From Ga0077555 sp033764055 (GTDB lineage: Bacteria; Pseudomonadota; Alphaproteobacteria; Rhizobiales; Hyphomicrobiaceae): a stretch of DNA of 64,000 nt. Positions 43,406-52,148 of this stretch are shown here, piece by piece; positions within the stretch are counted from its first letter, which is position 1, and each line of letters opens with the position of its first letter. The translations under genes were made by a program, and so were the position numbers. The DNA lies in the NCBI GenBank assembly GCA_033764055.1, contig JANRJI010000119.1, forward strand, positions 124,001 to 188,000. Direction: 5' to 3'. Below the pieces are notes generated by a model, which ran no database searches, was not told the DNA's origin, and worked only from the letters and a program-made list of their open reading frames with translations.

Positions 43406-44806
43406 GTGACGGCAAGCGCCCACAGGGCTGCCCGCCTCATGCTGGCCGCTGCCATCGCGGTTGGGCTGGCCGCCTCGGCCGCCCACGGCCAAGCGGGACG
43501 TGAAACAACGCCGGGTCCTTGGGGCGGAACGCTCGAGGTGTCTCCGGCCTCGCCGCCCCGGACGGGTCCCGCCCGGCCCCCGAGGGGGCGCGAGGCGCCC
43601 GGCGCCCGGCCGACGGCCGCAGCCCCGCGAAGCCCTGCCGGTGCCCAGGCGGCACCGACGCTTGCGACGGTGCTCGCTGCTGAGGTTTCGGGCGACGACC
43701 GGCGGACCCGGCTGGCCTTCGACGTTGCCGCCCCGGTGGCGATCGAGGCCCGCAGTCTGGCCGATCCGTCGCGGGTCATCGTGGATCTGCCCGAGGTCGA
43801 GTTCCGGTTGCCGACTGGCACGGGTCAGTCGGCCGGTGGCCTCATCAGTCGCTACCGCTTCGGACTGATCGAGGCCGGCCGATCGCGCATCGTCCTCGAC
43901 ACGATGGGTACCGTTCGCATTGTCCGCGCCGAGGTCGTGGGACCCCTGTCCACCGGGCGATTCCGCCTGGAGATCGATCTCGCTCCGGCCACCGCCGCGG
44001 ACGTGGCGGCCTGGCAGCTGGCCGAGGCAGCGGCACGCTCGGTCGCTGCCGAGCCCGTTCCAGCAACTCCTGCCATGGGCATTCCCCAGGGCCGAGCTGG
44101 GCGACGTCCGGTCGTCGTGGTCGATGCCGGTCATGGCGGGATCGACCCGGGAGCCGAAGGAGCGGCTGCGATCGAGAAGCATATCGTGTTGGACGTCGCG
44201 CGGCATGTCGAGCGTGTGCTGTCCGCCACGCGCCGATACGAGGTCGTAATGACGCGCACGACCGACGTCTTCGTTTCTTTGGACGAGCGGTTGCGCATCT
44301 CGCAGGCTCACCATGCCGACCTCTTCCTGTCGCTGCATGCCGATTCGCTGCCCTCGAAAGAGCTCGCCCGAAGCGTGCGGGGCGCAACGGTCTACACGTT
44401 GGCCGAGCAGGCGAGCGACGACTTGGCGCGTCGCATGGCCGAGAAAGAGAACGCTGTGGATCTCCTCGCGGGCCTCCCCTTGACTGGGTCTGGCGACGAT
44501 CAGGTTCGGGCCATCCTCATCGATCTGCTCCGGCGCGAATCGGCCACCTACTCGCAAGACTTTCGCCGTCATCTGCTCGCGGAGCTGCGGCCTCGCATCG
44601 CCGTGGCCCGGGAGCCGGCGCGGTCAGGGCCGTTCAAGGTGCTGCGGCAGGCGGGCTCGCCCGCCGTTCTGATCGAGCTCGGCTACATGAGCAATGCAGA
44701 CGACGAGCGGCTGATGGCAACCAGCGCTTGGCAGGGCAAGGTCGCCCAGGCGATTGCTGCAGCCGTGGATGCCCATTTTCATACGCGTACCGCCGGCAAG
44801 CGATGA
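43406..44806 (+). CDS. amiC: N-acetylmuramoyl-L-alanine amidase with AMIN domain
   Basis: 466 residues from GTG 43406 (GGAGG upstream) with a signal peptide to AAHGQA. An Ala/Pro-rich linker is followed by an AMIN domain (about 88-195) that targets septal peptidoglycan. The Amidase_3 domain (about 235-460) shows VVVDAGHGGIDPGAEG with zinc ligand His243, Glu257, and SLHADS with His311; VLIELGYMSN carries the catalytic Glu. It splits daughter-cell wall at division, normally activated by a LytM factor such as EnvC/NlpD, not seen here. Followed by mrcA. Confidence 0.95.
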   Translation: MTASAHRAARLMLAAAIAVGLAASAAHGQAGRETTPGPWGGTLEVSPASPPRTGPARPPRGREAPGARPTAAAPRSPAGAQAAPTLATVLAAEVSGDDRRTRLAFDVAAPVAIEARSLADPSRVIVDLPEVEFRLPTGTGQSAGGLISRYRFGLIEAGRSRIVLDTMGTVRIVRAEVVGPLSTGRFRLEIDLAPATAADVAAWQLAEAAARSVAAEPVPATPAMGIPQGRAGRRPVVVVDAGHGGIDPGAEGAAAIEKHIVLDVARHVERVLSATRRYEVVMTRTTDVFVSLDERLRISQAHHADLFLSLHADSLPSKELARSVRGATVYTLAEQASDDLARRMAEKENAVDLLAGLPLTGSGDDQVRAILIDLLRRESATYSQDFRRHLLAELRPRIAVAREPARSGPFKVLRQAGSPAVLIELGYMSNADDERLMATSAWQGKVAQAIAAAVDAHFHTRTAGKR

Positions 44807-45078
44807 TTTCTGTGCTGTCGTTCACCGGCCTGGCCTTGCCAGCGTGCCGTCACAATTGCCGCTAAACTGTTATTCTTGCTGATGTGCTTCGCACGACACT
44901 TGCCATCGGGGGCGAGAGAGGGCAAGTCAGCCCCGTGGTCGGTGGCGCTCTGGTGAGAGCGTGGTCGCGGGCTGTGGCGGCTCGCCGGGCCCGTCGCTGA
45001 TGACCGGCGTTGCGCTTGACGCCGAGCGCCCGTGCGTCGGAACGGCCTGCACTTGTAACCGGAACGGATCGAGCCGAG

Positions 45079-47634
45079 ATGAGACCGCAGCCCATCCTGC
45101 CACCTCCGGCTCCGCCTCGCCCGAAGCGCCGCCGCCGCCGGAGTTGGATCCTCAGTTTCCTGGGCTTCGGCTTTGCTTCGATGGTGTTCCTGTTCGTCGG
45201 TGGCGCTGCGGTTGCCGGCTACCTCCTGTGGAAGGCGTCGAAAGACCTGCCCAGCTCCGATAGTCTGGCTCGCTACGAGCCGCCCGTGATGACGCGCATC
45301 CACGCCCACGATGGCGCGCTGATCGCCGAGTACGCGCGCGAGCGGCGGATATTCGTGCCGATCGGCACGGTTCCGGAGTTGCTGATCAACTGCTTCCTGT
45401 CCGCCGAGGATCGCCGCTTCTACGAGCACAACGGCCTCGACTTCACGGGCATTGGGCGTGCGGCCGTGAAGTTCGTCGAAGCCAAGATGAAGGGCAAGGG
45501 CAGCATTCAGGGCGCCTCGACCATCACACAGCAGGTCGCCAAGAATTTCCTGTTGTCGAGCGAGCGCACTTTTGATCGCAAGCTGCGCGAGGCCATCCTC
45601 GCGATCCGCATTGAGCAAACCTATTCCAAGGCCAAGATCCTCGAGCTGTACCTGAACGAGATCTATTTCGGGATCGGCTCCTATGGCATCGCCGCGGCGG
45701 CGCTGAACTACTTCGACAAGGAGCTCGACGAGCTCACCCTCGAGGAGGCTGCCTACCTTGCCGCGCTTCCCAAGGGACCGAACAACTATCACCCCTACCG
45801 GAAGACGGCGGCAGCCATCGAGCGCCGCAACTGGATCATCGACCAGATGGTGGCGAACGGTCACGCCACCCCCGAAGCGGCGAAGGAGGCCAAAGCGAAG
45901 CCTCTGAAAGTCAACATACGCCCGTTCGGCACCCAGATCTTCGCCGCCGACTACTTCGCCGAGGAGGTCCGCCGCTGGCTCGTCGGCAAGTTCGGCGAGG
46001 ACAAGCTGTTGACCGGTGGTCTATCGGTGCGCACGACACTCGATCCGAAGCTGCAGCAGCATGCCCGGCGCGTGCTCATCGACGGGCTGGTCTCCTTCGA
46101 CCGGACGCAGGGCTGGCGCGGCCCGGTCCAGAGGATCGAGCTGGCCGGCGACTGGGGTGCTACGCTCGGGGGCCTTGATGTGCCGACCGACTTGGCGCCG
46201 TGGCGCCTCGGCGTCGTGCTCGAGGTGCAAAAGGCCAAGATCGTGGTCGGCCTTCGTCCGCCGAAGCGCCCGGACGGCAAGCTCGAGGAGCAGCGCCAGG
46301 CGGTCGAGATCGGCTTCGACGAGATGAGGTGGGCGGGCAAGCATGGCCCGAAGCCGGAGTCGCCGAAGGGTCCGGCACCCAGGGCGCCTGCCGACGTGGT
46401 CGGCCCTGGTGACGTCGTCTGGGTCGCGCCGAAGGAGCCCGGGAAGCCGACCGGAGTTTGGTCGCTGATGCAGATCCCGGAGGTCGGCGGCGGCATCGTA
46501 GCGATGGACCCGCATACGGGGCGCGTTCTCGCCATCGTTGGTGGCTTCTCGTTCGCCATGAGCCAGTTCGACCGCGCCGCCCAAGCCAAGCGCCAGCCGG
46601 GCTCCACCTTCAAGCCGATCGTGTACGCCACGGCCATCGACAACGGCTACAAGCCGACCTCGATCGTGCTGGATGCGCCCATCGAGATCGAGCAGGGCCC
46701 GGGCAAGGAGGCGTGGCGTCCGGAGAACTATAACAAGTCCCAGTCGCTGGGCCCGGCGACGCTCCGCGTCGGCATCGAGAAGTCGCGCAACCAGATGACC
46801 GCGCGCCTCGGCCAGGACATGGGCATGCCGGTCATCGTCGAGTACGCGCGGCGTTTCGGGATTTACGACGACCTGGCACCGCTGCCGGCAATGGTGCTCG
46901 GTGCCGGCGAGACGACGCTGCTGCGGATGGTCGGCGGCTATGCGATGCTGGCCAATGGCGGCAGGAAGATCACGCCGACGCTGGTGGATCGCATCCAGGA
47001 CCGCTGGGGCAAGTCGGTCTGGAAGCACGACAACCGCCAGTGTCCGGGCTGCAAGTCCGAGCGCTGGGGCGGGCAGCAGGAGCCGGAGCTGACCGACGAG
47101 CGCACTCAGATCATCGACCCGCATACCGCCTACCAGATGACCTCCATCCTTGAGGGAGTCGTGCAGCGAGGCACCGCGACCATCGTCAAGAAGATGGTGC
47201 CCAACGTGCCATTCGCCGGCAAGACTGGGACCTCGAACGATTCCAAGGATGTCTGGTTCGTCGGCTATACGCCGGATCTGGCGGTGGGCGTGTTCGTCGG
47301 CTACGATACGCCGACCCCGATGGGCAAGGCGGCGACGGGCGGTCAGGTCGCGGCCCCGATCTTCGCCAGCTTCATGAAGCTGGCCTTGGCCGACAAGAAA
47401 CCAGTGCCATTCCGTATCCCGCCGGGTGTCAAGCTCGTCCGTGTCAATGCCAAGACGGGACTGAGGTCCTCGCCCGAGGATGCCGATACCATCCTCGAGG
47501 CGTTCAAGCCCAACGAGGAGCCGGACGATCAGTATTCTGTTATCGGCTTCAACTCGGGCGAGCAGAGCTCGGCAACGGCCGCCGAGGCCGAGCGGGCCCT
47601 GGTCCGGGGCCCCGGCTTCGGAGGGCGCTTTTAG
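45079..47634 (+). CDS. mrcA: Penicillin-binding protein 1A
   Basis: 851 residues from ATG 45079. A basic cytoplasmic tail and one membrane helix (about 24-50) precede the glycosyltransferase GT51 domain with catalytic Glu110 in SAEDRRFYEHNGLD and GASTITQQVAKN. A connecting OB-like region follows. The transpeptidase has Ser509 in STFK and KTGT from about residue 715. It polymerises and cross-links peptidoglycan. The window carries amiC upstream and prfB downstream, the common alphaproteobacterial order. Confidence 0.97.
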   Translation: MRPQPILPPPAPPRPKRRRRRSWILSFLGFGFASMVFLFVGGAAVAGYLLWKASKDLPSSDSLARYEPPVMTRIHAHDGALIAEYARERRIFVPIGTVPELLINCFLSAEDRRFYEHNGLDFTGIGRAAVKFVEAKMKGKGSIQGASTITQQVAKNFLLSSERTFDRKLREAILAIRIEQTYSKAKILELYLNEIYFGIGSYGIAAAALNYFDKELDELTLEEAAYLAALPKGPNNYHPYRKTAAAIERRNWIIDQMVANGHATPEAAKEAKAKPLKVNIRPFGTQIFAADYFAEEVRRWLVGKFGEDKLLTGGLSVRTTLDPKLQQHARRVLIDGLVSFDRTQGWRGPVQRIELAGDWGATLGGLDVPTDLAPWRLGVVLEVQKAKIVVGLRPPKRPDGKLEEQRQAVEIGFDEMRWAGKHGPKPESPKGPAPRAPADVVGPGDVVWVAPKEPGKPTGVWSLMQIPEVGGGIVAMDPHTGRVLAIVGGFSFAMSQFDRAAQAKRQPGSTFKPIVYATAIDNGYKPTSIVLDAPIEIEQGPGKEAWRPENYNKSQSLGPATLRVGIEKSRNQMTARLGQDMGMPVIVEYARRFGIYDDLAPLPAMVLGAGETTLLRMVGGYAMLANGGRKITPTLVDRIQDRWGKSVWKHDNRQCPGCKSERWGGQQEPELTDERTQIIDPHTAYQMTSILEGVVQRGTATIVKKMVPNVPFAGKTGTSNDSKDVWFVGYTPDLAVGVFVGYDTPTPMGKAATGGQVAAPIFASFMKLALADKKPVPFRIPPGVKLVRVNAKTGLRSSPEDADTILEAFKPNEEPDDQYSVIGFNSGEQSSATAAEAERALVRGPGFGGRF

Positions 47635-47782
47635 GGTGCCATGTCGGGCGGGCGACGCGGTTGGCCGCCATGAGCACTGACATCGGCCCGAAGAGTGCCG
47701 TCGCGATTGCCGGTTGCATCGCATCAGCCTATATCCGCGTTTCCGGAACATGTGAGCATCACCCGTCAGGAAGGACGTAGCC

Positions 47783-48914
47783 ATGCGGGCCGAGCATCAG
47801 CAGCTCGTCAGCGACATCAGAGAGTCGCTGGCGCTGCTAAGGAGGTCCCTTTGACTGGGAGACCGCCGAGACGCGCCTCGAGGCGCTGAACCGTGAGAGC
47901 GAGGACCCGAGCCTGTGGTCGAATCCGGCCCGCGCCCAGAAGGTCATGCGCCAGCGCCAAGCGCTCGAGCGTGCCGTAACGGGCTATAAGCAGCTCGAGC
48001 GCGATCTCGACGACGGTGTGACCCTGTTGGAGCTCGGCGAGGCCGAGGACGACGCAGCGACCATCGCCGAGGGCGAGTCGGGCCTGCAGCGGCTGGTCAG
48101 GGAGGCCCATCGGCGCGAGGTGGAAGCGCTGCTGTCGGGCGAGGCCGACGGCATGGACGCCTACCTCGAGGTGCACGCGGGTGCCGGCGGCACTGAGAGC
48201 CAGGACTGGGCCCAGATGCTGCTGCGCATGTACACGCGATGGGCGGAAGGGCGGGGCTACAAGGTCGTCGTCACCGAAATCGGTGAGGGCGACGAGGCCG
48301 GCATCAAGAGCGCCACGATCGAGGTGAAGGGCGAGAACGCCTACGGCTGGCTGAAAACCGAGGCCGGTGTCCATCGGCTCGTGCGGATTTCTCCCTTCGA
48401 TGCCAACGCCCGCCGCCAGACGTCGTTCGCCAGCGTCACCGTCTATCCCGTGGTCGACGACACCATCGAGATCGAGATCAACCCCGCCGACCTCGACATC
48501 TCGTACACGCGGTCCCAGGGAGCGGGCGGTCAGTCGGTCAATCGAACGGAGTCGGCCGTCCGCCTGGTCCACAAGCCGACCAACATCATCATCTTCGCCC
48601 AGGAGCAGCGGTCGCAGCACCAGAACCGCGACATCGCCATGAAGCGCCTGAAAGCCCGTCTCTACGAGATGGAGCTGAAGAAGCGGGAGGAGAAGGCGCT
48701 GGCGGACCAGGCGCTGAAGACCGACATCGGCTGGGGCCACCAGATCCGGTCATATGTGTTGCAGCCCTATCAGATGGTGAAGGACCTGCGCACCGGCGTC
48801 GAGACGAGCGATACGGCCGGCGTGCTCAACGGCGATCTCGACCCGTTCATCGAGGCGGCGCTCGCGCAGAGGATAAAGGGCAGCGGCCCTGCATCGGTCG
48901 AGGACATCGATTGA
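47783..48914 (+). CDS. prfB: Peptide chain release factor 2, with programmed +1 frameshift
   Basis: 376 residues when the frameshift is included. Frame 1 starts at ATG 47783 and reaches an in-frame TGA at 47852-47854 as codon 24; a +1 slip on CTT continues as GAC-TGG-GAG from 47853. The second part reads DWETAETRLEALNRESEDPSLW, the expected RF2 N-terminus. ISPFDAN supplies the SPF motif for UGA/UAA recognition, and QGAGGQSVNR the GGQ peptidyl-tRNA hydrolysis loop. RF2 scarcity promotes the slip, so the gene regulates itself. An annotation starting at 47946 would miss the N-terminus. Confidence 0.97.
47839..47855 (+). promoter_or_regulatory. RF2 programmed frameshift site
   Basis: AAGGAGG (internal Shine-Dalgarno, 47839-47845) followed by TCC CTT TGA C. 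CTT-TGA-C is the classical slippery sequence and stop context of bacterial prfB; the SD lies a few bases upstream, as required to push the ribosome forward. Confidence 0.95.
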
Positions 48915-48998
48915 GGTTATCCAAGTCTCCCACGGCAATCGTCGAGGGTCGGCAACCGGCCGATCTCACGCTGATCGCGGTCATGATTGGCTTGCGGT

Positions 48999-49025
48999 AG
49001 CGGCAGGCGCCGGGCGCCTGCCGCT
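48999..49025. terminator. Strong hairpin between convergent prfB and cupredoxin genes
   Basis: AGCGGCAGGCGC, loop CGG, GCGCCTGCCGCT: a perfect 12-base stem placed 84 bases after prfB and 23 bases after the cupredoxin gene ends. No T-run on either strand, but the location suggests bidirectional termination or transcript protection. Confidence 0.55.
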
Positions 49026-49048
49026 GGCGTTGCCACACGCATCCGAGA

Positions 49049-49549
49049 TCACTTCACGATGATCTTGCCGCTCATGCCGGCCTCGCGGTGACCGGGGATC
49101 AGGCACGCGAAATCGAACTCGCCCACGTTGGTGAAATGCCACAGCAAATCGCCCGAGGTCTTAGCCGCGACCTGCTTCGAGTTCGGGTCATCGTGCTTCA
49201 TGTCGGGCATCGCCTTCATCATGTCGGCATGCTCGGCGATCTCCTGCGGCGTCCCGAGCAGGAACTCGTGATCGAGCGCGCCGTCGTTTCGGAGGCGGAA
49301 TCGGATCTGCTCGCCCTTGCCCACCTCGATTCTTGCGGGCTCGAACAGCATCTTGCCGTCAGCCTCCTTCATCGTGACGATGATCTGGCGTGCCGCGCGC
49401 TGCGGATCGCCTGGCTGGCCGTAAGCCAATCCGTCTCGCGCCCCCTGCTGGCCACCCGAATGACTGTGGTGCCCGGACGGTCCGTGGGCGAGCCCCGCGG
49501 CACTGCCAACGACCGCGAGGACGGCGATGAGACTGAGCTTCTCTCTCAT
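49049..49549 (-). CDS. Cupredoxin-domain copper protein
   Basis: 166 residues, exported (signal to about residue 21), followed by a His-rich segment HGPSGHHSHSG. The type 1 copper site is visible: His94 (LDHEF) and C149-x4-H154-x4-M159 in CLIPGHREAGM. An intervening Met/His-rich loop (HADMMKAMPDMKHDD) may bind Cu(I). It probably sequesters or oxidises periplasmic copper. It is the last gene of the six-gene operon, 26 bases after the kinase. Confidence 0.9.
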   Translation of the reverse strand: MREKLSLIAVLAVVGSAAGLAHGPSGHHSHSGGQQGARDGLAYGQPGDPQRAARQIIVTMKEADGKMLFEPARIEVGKGEQIRFRLRNDGALDHEFLLGTPQEIAEHADMMKAMPDMKHDDPNSKQVAAKTSGDLLWHFTNVGEFDFACLIPGHREAGMSGKIIVK

Positions 49550-49575
49550 GATCGGTACCTATCCTTCTGGCTTGC

Positions 49576-50931
49576 TCATGATGGCGGCGGCGCCGGCAGC
49601 TCGACCCGGGCGACCAGGCCCTTCGACCGCCCGTTTTCAAGGGTCACGTCACCGCCATGCGACCGGAGAATGGAGCGGGCGACTGTGAGGCCGAGCCCGT
49701 GACCACCCGTCGCGCGTGCCCGTGACGGCTCTCCCCTGACGAACGGTTCGAACACCTGCTCCAACTGGTCCAGCGGCAGCCCAGGACCCTCGTCCTCGAT
49801 GACGATTGCCACCAGGGCGTCCGCCTGCGAGACGCGCACACTGGCTGCATCTCCGTACTTCAATGCATTCTGGACAAGGTTGTCGAGTGCGCGCTTCAGT
49901 GCCAGATGCCGACCCCGAACCACGATATGGCGGGGACCGTCGATGGCCACCCGCCGCCCGGCGTCGGTGGCCTCCGCCTCGAGCGTTTCGAGGATCGCCA
50001 TGATGTCGACGTGCTCGACGGCCTCGTTCGAGAGATCGTCGCGAAGGAACGACAAGATCGCTTCGATCATCGCCTCCATCTCGTCGAGATCGACTTCCGC
50101 TTTCCGTCTTGCCTGGCGATCCGGCATCGAGGCTACCCGCAGCCGGAGACGTGTGAGAGGGGTCCGCAGATCGTGACTGACCGCAGCCAGCATCTGCGTG
50201 CGCTCGTCGATCAGCTTTCGAATGCGATCCTGAAGCTCGTTGATGGCTGCCGCCAGCATCCGGACCTCACGCGTTCCGGATTCGGGAATCGGACCGCTTT
50301 CGGATGTGGCGAACAGCCGGCGCGCGTTCTCCGCAAGGCCGCGAAGCGGCAAGCTCAGCCAATAGCTCATGAGGATCGACACGACCACTACGCCGAGCCC
50401 GGCCAGCAGCGCGGACAGAAACAAGCTCGGGGTCGCGGCACGGGCAGATTCGACCTTTGCCAGCGTCACGTTGAGCCATGAGCCGTCTGTGAGCGGGATG
50501 GACAGAAGTGTCGTGTGCCGCGCATCGAGGGACTTGGCGGGCAAGTGCTCCTCGTTCACCGGCTGGGTGCTGCCGATGACGAGCCCTTTGTCGCCCAGCC
50601 GCGGCATCCTCGAGATCAACCCTGCATGCAGCCTCTTGGCGACCGCGTCCAGTTGTCCGCCCGCCGTTGCAAGTGGCTCGCGCCCCCAATGCAGCTCGAT
50701 CAGTCCGCCTGATAGACTGTGCGCGGCATCGTCTCTCCGGTCCGGCTCGATCGCCATGATCGTATCGGTAAGCACGAGCAGACGCTCGACCACTGCCTCA
50801 GTGTTGCGGATCGATACCTCGCGCTCGATGCCGCGTTGGTACAGGTATTGGGCAACGGCGAGGATAGAGCCCAAGCCCACGACCAGAACGATGATCGTTC
50901 GGCCGGCAATGGTGTCAGTGAGCCAGGTCAT
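49576..50931 (-). CDS. Sensor histidine kinase
   Basis: 451 residues. Membrane segments at about 11-33 and 170-195 enclose a periplasmic sensor loop; a HAMP domain follows (about 193-245). The phospho-acceptor His253 lies in AAVSHDLRTPLTRL. The ATPase has the N box (DNLVQNALKYGD), DEGPGLP (G1) and GGHGLGLTVA (G2). The gene overlaps the response regulator in ATGA, so the two act as a pair. By context it senses copper or another periplasmic metal and controls this operon (inference). Confidence 0.93.
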   Translation of the reverse strand: MTWLTDTIAGRTIIVLVVGLGSILAVAQYLYQRGIEREVSIRNTEAVVERLLVLTDTIMAIEPDRRDDAAHSLSGGLIELHWGREPLATAGGQLDAVAKRLHAGLISRMPRLGDKGLVIGSTQPVNEEHLPAKSLDARHTTLLSIPLTDGSWLNVTLAKVESARAATPSLFLSALLAGLGVVVVSILMSYWLSLPLRGLAENARRLFATSESGPIPESGTREVRMLAAAINELQDRIRKLIDERTQMLAAVSHDLRTPLTRLRLRVASMPDRQARRKAEVDLDEMEAMIEAILSFLRDDLSNEAVEHVDIMAILETLEAEATDAGRRVAIDGPRHIVVRGRHLALKRALDNLVQNALKYGDAASVRVSQADALVAIVIEDEGPGLPLDQLEQVFEPFVRGEPSRARATGGHGLGLTVARSILRSHGGDVTLENGRSKGLVARVELPAPPPS

Positions 50932-51710
50932 GAGCTTCTGACTGCAGCAACGAGCATGTAGCCGGCGCCGCGCACCGTTTTGATGAAGCTCTCGCCTTCC
51001 GCGCCGGTGTCGATCTTTCTGCGAAGCCGACTGACCTGAACATCGATGCTGCGGTCGAGATTGGTCGCATCGGTGCTTCGCGCCGCATCGAGAAGCTGAT
51101 CCCGGGAAAGGACGCGTTGAGGCATCTCGAGGAAAGCGACGAGCAGATCGTATTCGCCCGCCGACAAATCCACGATAACGCCCCTCGGGTTGCGCAACTC
51201 CCGTCTCAGAAGGTCGAGGCGCCAGCCCTCGAACTCGTAGCTGCGCTTGCGCCCGACCATCCCGGCACCTCCCGAGATCCGAGACCGGCGCAGAAGGGCC
51301 TTGATGCGAGCGAGAAGCTCGTTCGGGCTGAACGGTTTGCTCACATAGTCGTCGGCGCCGATCTCGAGACCGACGATCCGGTCCGTCTCGTCGCCACGAG
51401 CGGTGAGCATCAGGATCGGGAGATTCGATTGCTCCCTGAGGTTGCGGCAGATCTCGATTCCGCTCTGGCCGGGAAGCATGATGTCGAGAATGATGAGATC
51501 GAGCTGTGCACCGGATCGCATCAGCCGATCGAGCTCACGGCCACTGCCGACGCCGACGACGGCGAACCTGTGCTCGACGAGGAACTCGCCGAGCAGATGC
51601 CGTAGATCGCTATCGTCGTCGCAAATGACAATGCGGGCTTCGGGCGCCAATTCCTCCGCGCCCTCACCCACGTGACTGTCCGAGGCCTGCTTCAAGTCTT
51701 TCCTCGGCAT
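50928..51710 (-). CDS. OmpR/PhoB-family response regulator
   Basis: 260 residues. The receiver domain has the acidic pair near DDDSD (31-35), phosphoacceptor Asp76 in DLIILDIMLPG, Thr103 and Lys125 (YVSKPF). The winged-helix effector (about 155-255) has VIVDLSAGEYDLLVAFLEMPQRVLSRDQLL and the recognition segment SIDVQVSRLRRKID. A 20-residue N-terminal extension precedes the receiver. It should bind promoter repeats of this operon when phosphorylated. Confidence 0.94.
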   Translation of the reverse strand: MPRKDLKQASDSHVGEGAEELAPEARIVICDDDSDLRHLLGEFLVEHRFAVVGVGSGRELDRLMRSGAQLDLIILDIMLPGQSGIEICRNLREQSNLPILMLTARGDETDRIVGLEIGADDYVSKPFSPNELLARIKALLRRSRISGGAGMVGRKRSYEFEGWRLDLLRRELRNPRGVIVDLSAGEYDLLVAFLEMPQRVLSRDQLLDAARSTDATNLDRSIDVQVSRLRRKIDTGAEGESFIKTVRGAGYMLVAAVRSS

Positions 51711-51723
51711 GAGCGGCTGGCCG

Positions 51724-52113
51724 TCAGTTGAGGGGCGTCAGCCTGACCTGATGGCTGGCACCGCCGACATTGCTGGTCTTGAGGATGACCCGCATTCCCT
51801 TCTTTGCGCCGAAGTCACCCTTGCCCTTCATGATATGGCCACCAGCAGGAGTGAGCGCAACCTTGTGGGTCTTGCCCGCTACGAGCACCTGAGCTTCGGC
51901 GTTGCCTCCCGCCGTATCGACCGGCTTCTCGTCGGCATCGGTGACGTAGAGGATCAGCTCGCCTCCCGTTGCCACCATCTCGAGATGTTGTGTGCCTCCG
52001 CCGGCATCGACGATGTGGCCACCGTTGGGGCCTTTCGTGAACTTGCTGTCCGTATGGGCCAGCGCGGGCGTTGCGAAGGCCAGTGCCGCCGCGAGCATCA
52101 GGTACTTGATCAT
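51724..52113 (-). CDS. Small periplasmic protein of a metal-efflux operon
   Basis: 129 residues from ATG 52113, chosen because MIKYLMLAAALAFATPALA is a clean signal peptide; an open frame to 52152 adds 13 residues. The mature part has GPNGGHIVDAGGGTQHLEMV, LILYVTDADEKPVDT and GGHIMKGKGDFGAKKG: scattered His and Gly that could bind metal, on a beta-rich domain. Similar small proteins often accompany heavy-metal RND systems, but I do not recognise a named family. Between the RND pump and the response regulator in the operon. Confidence 0.8.
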   Translation of the reverse strand: MIKYLMLAAALAFATPALAHTDSKFTKGPNGGHIVDAGGGTQHLEMVATGGELILYVTDADEKPVDTAGGNAEAQVLVAGKTHKVALTPAGGHIMKGKGDFGAKKGMRVILKTSNVGGASHQVRLTPLN

Positions 52114-52148
52114 TGCCACGGTTCCCTTGGTTGTTGACTTCCGAGGTT

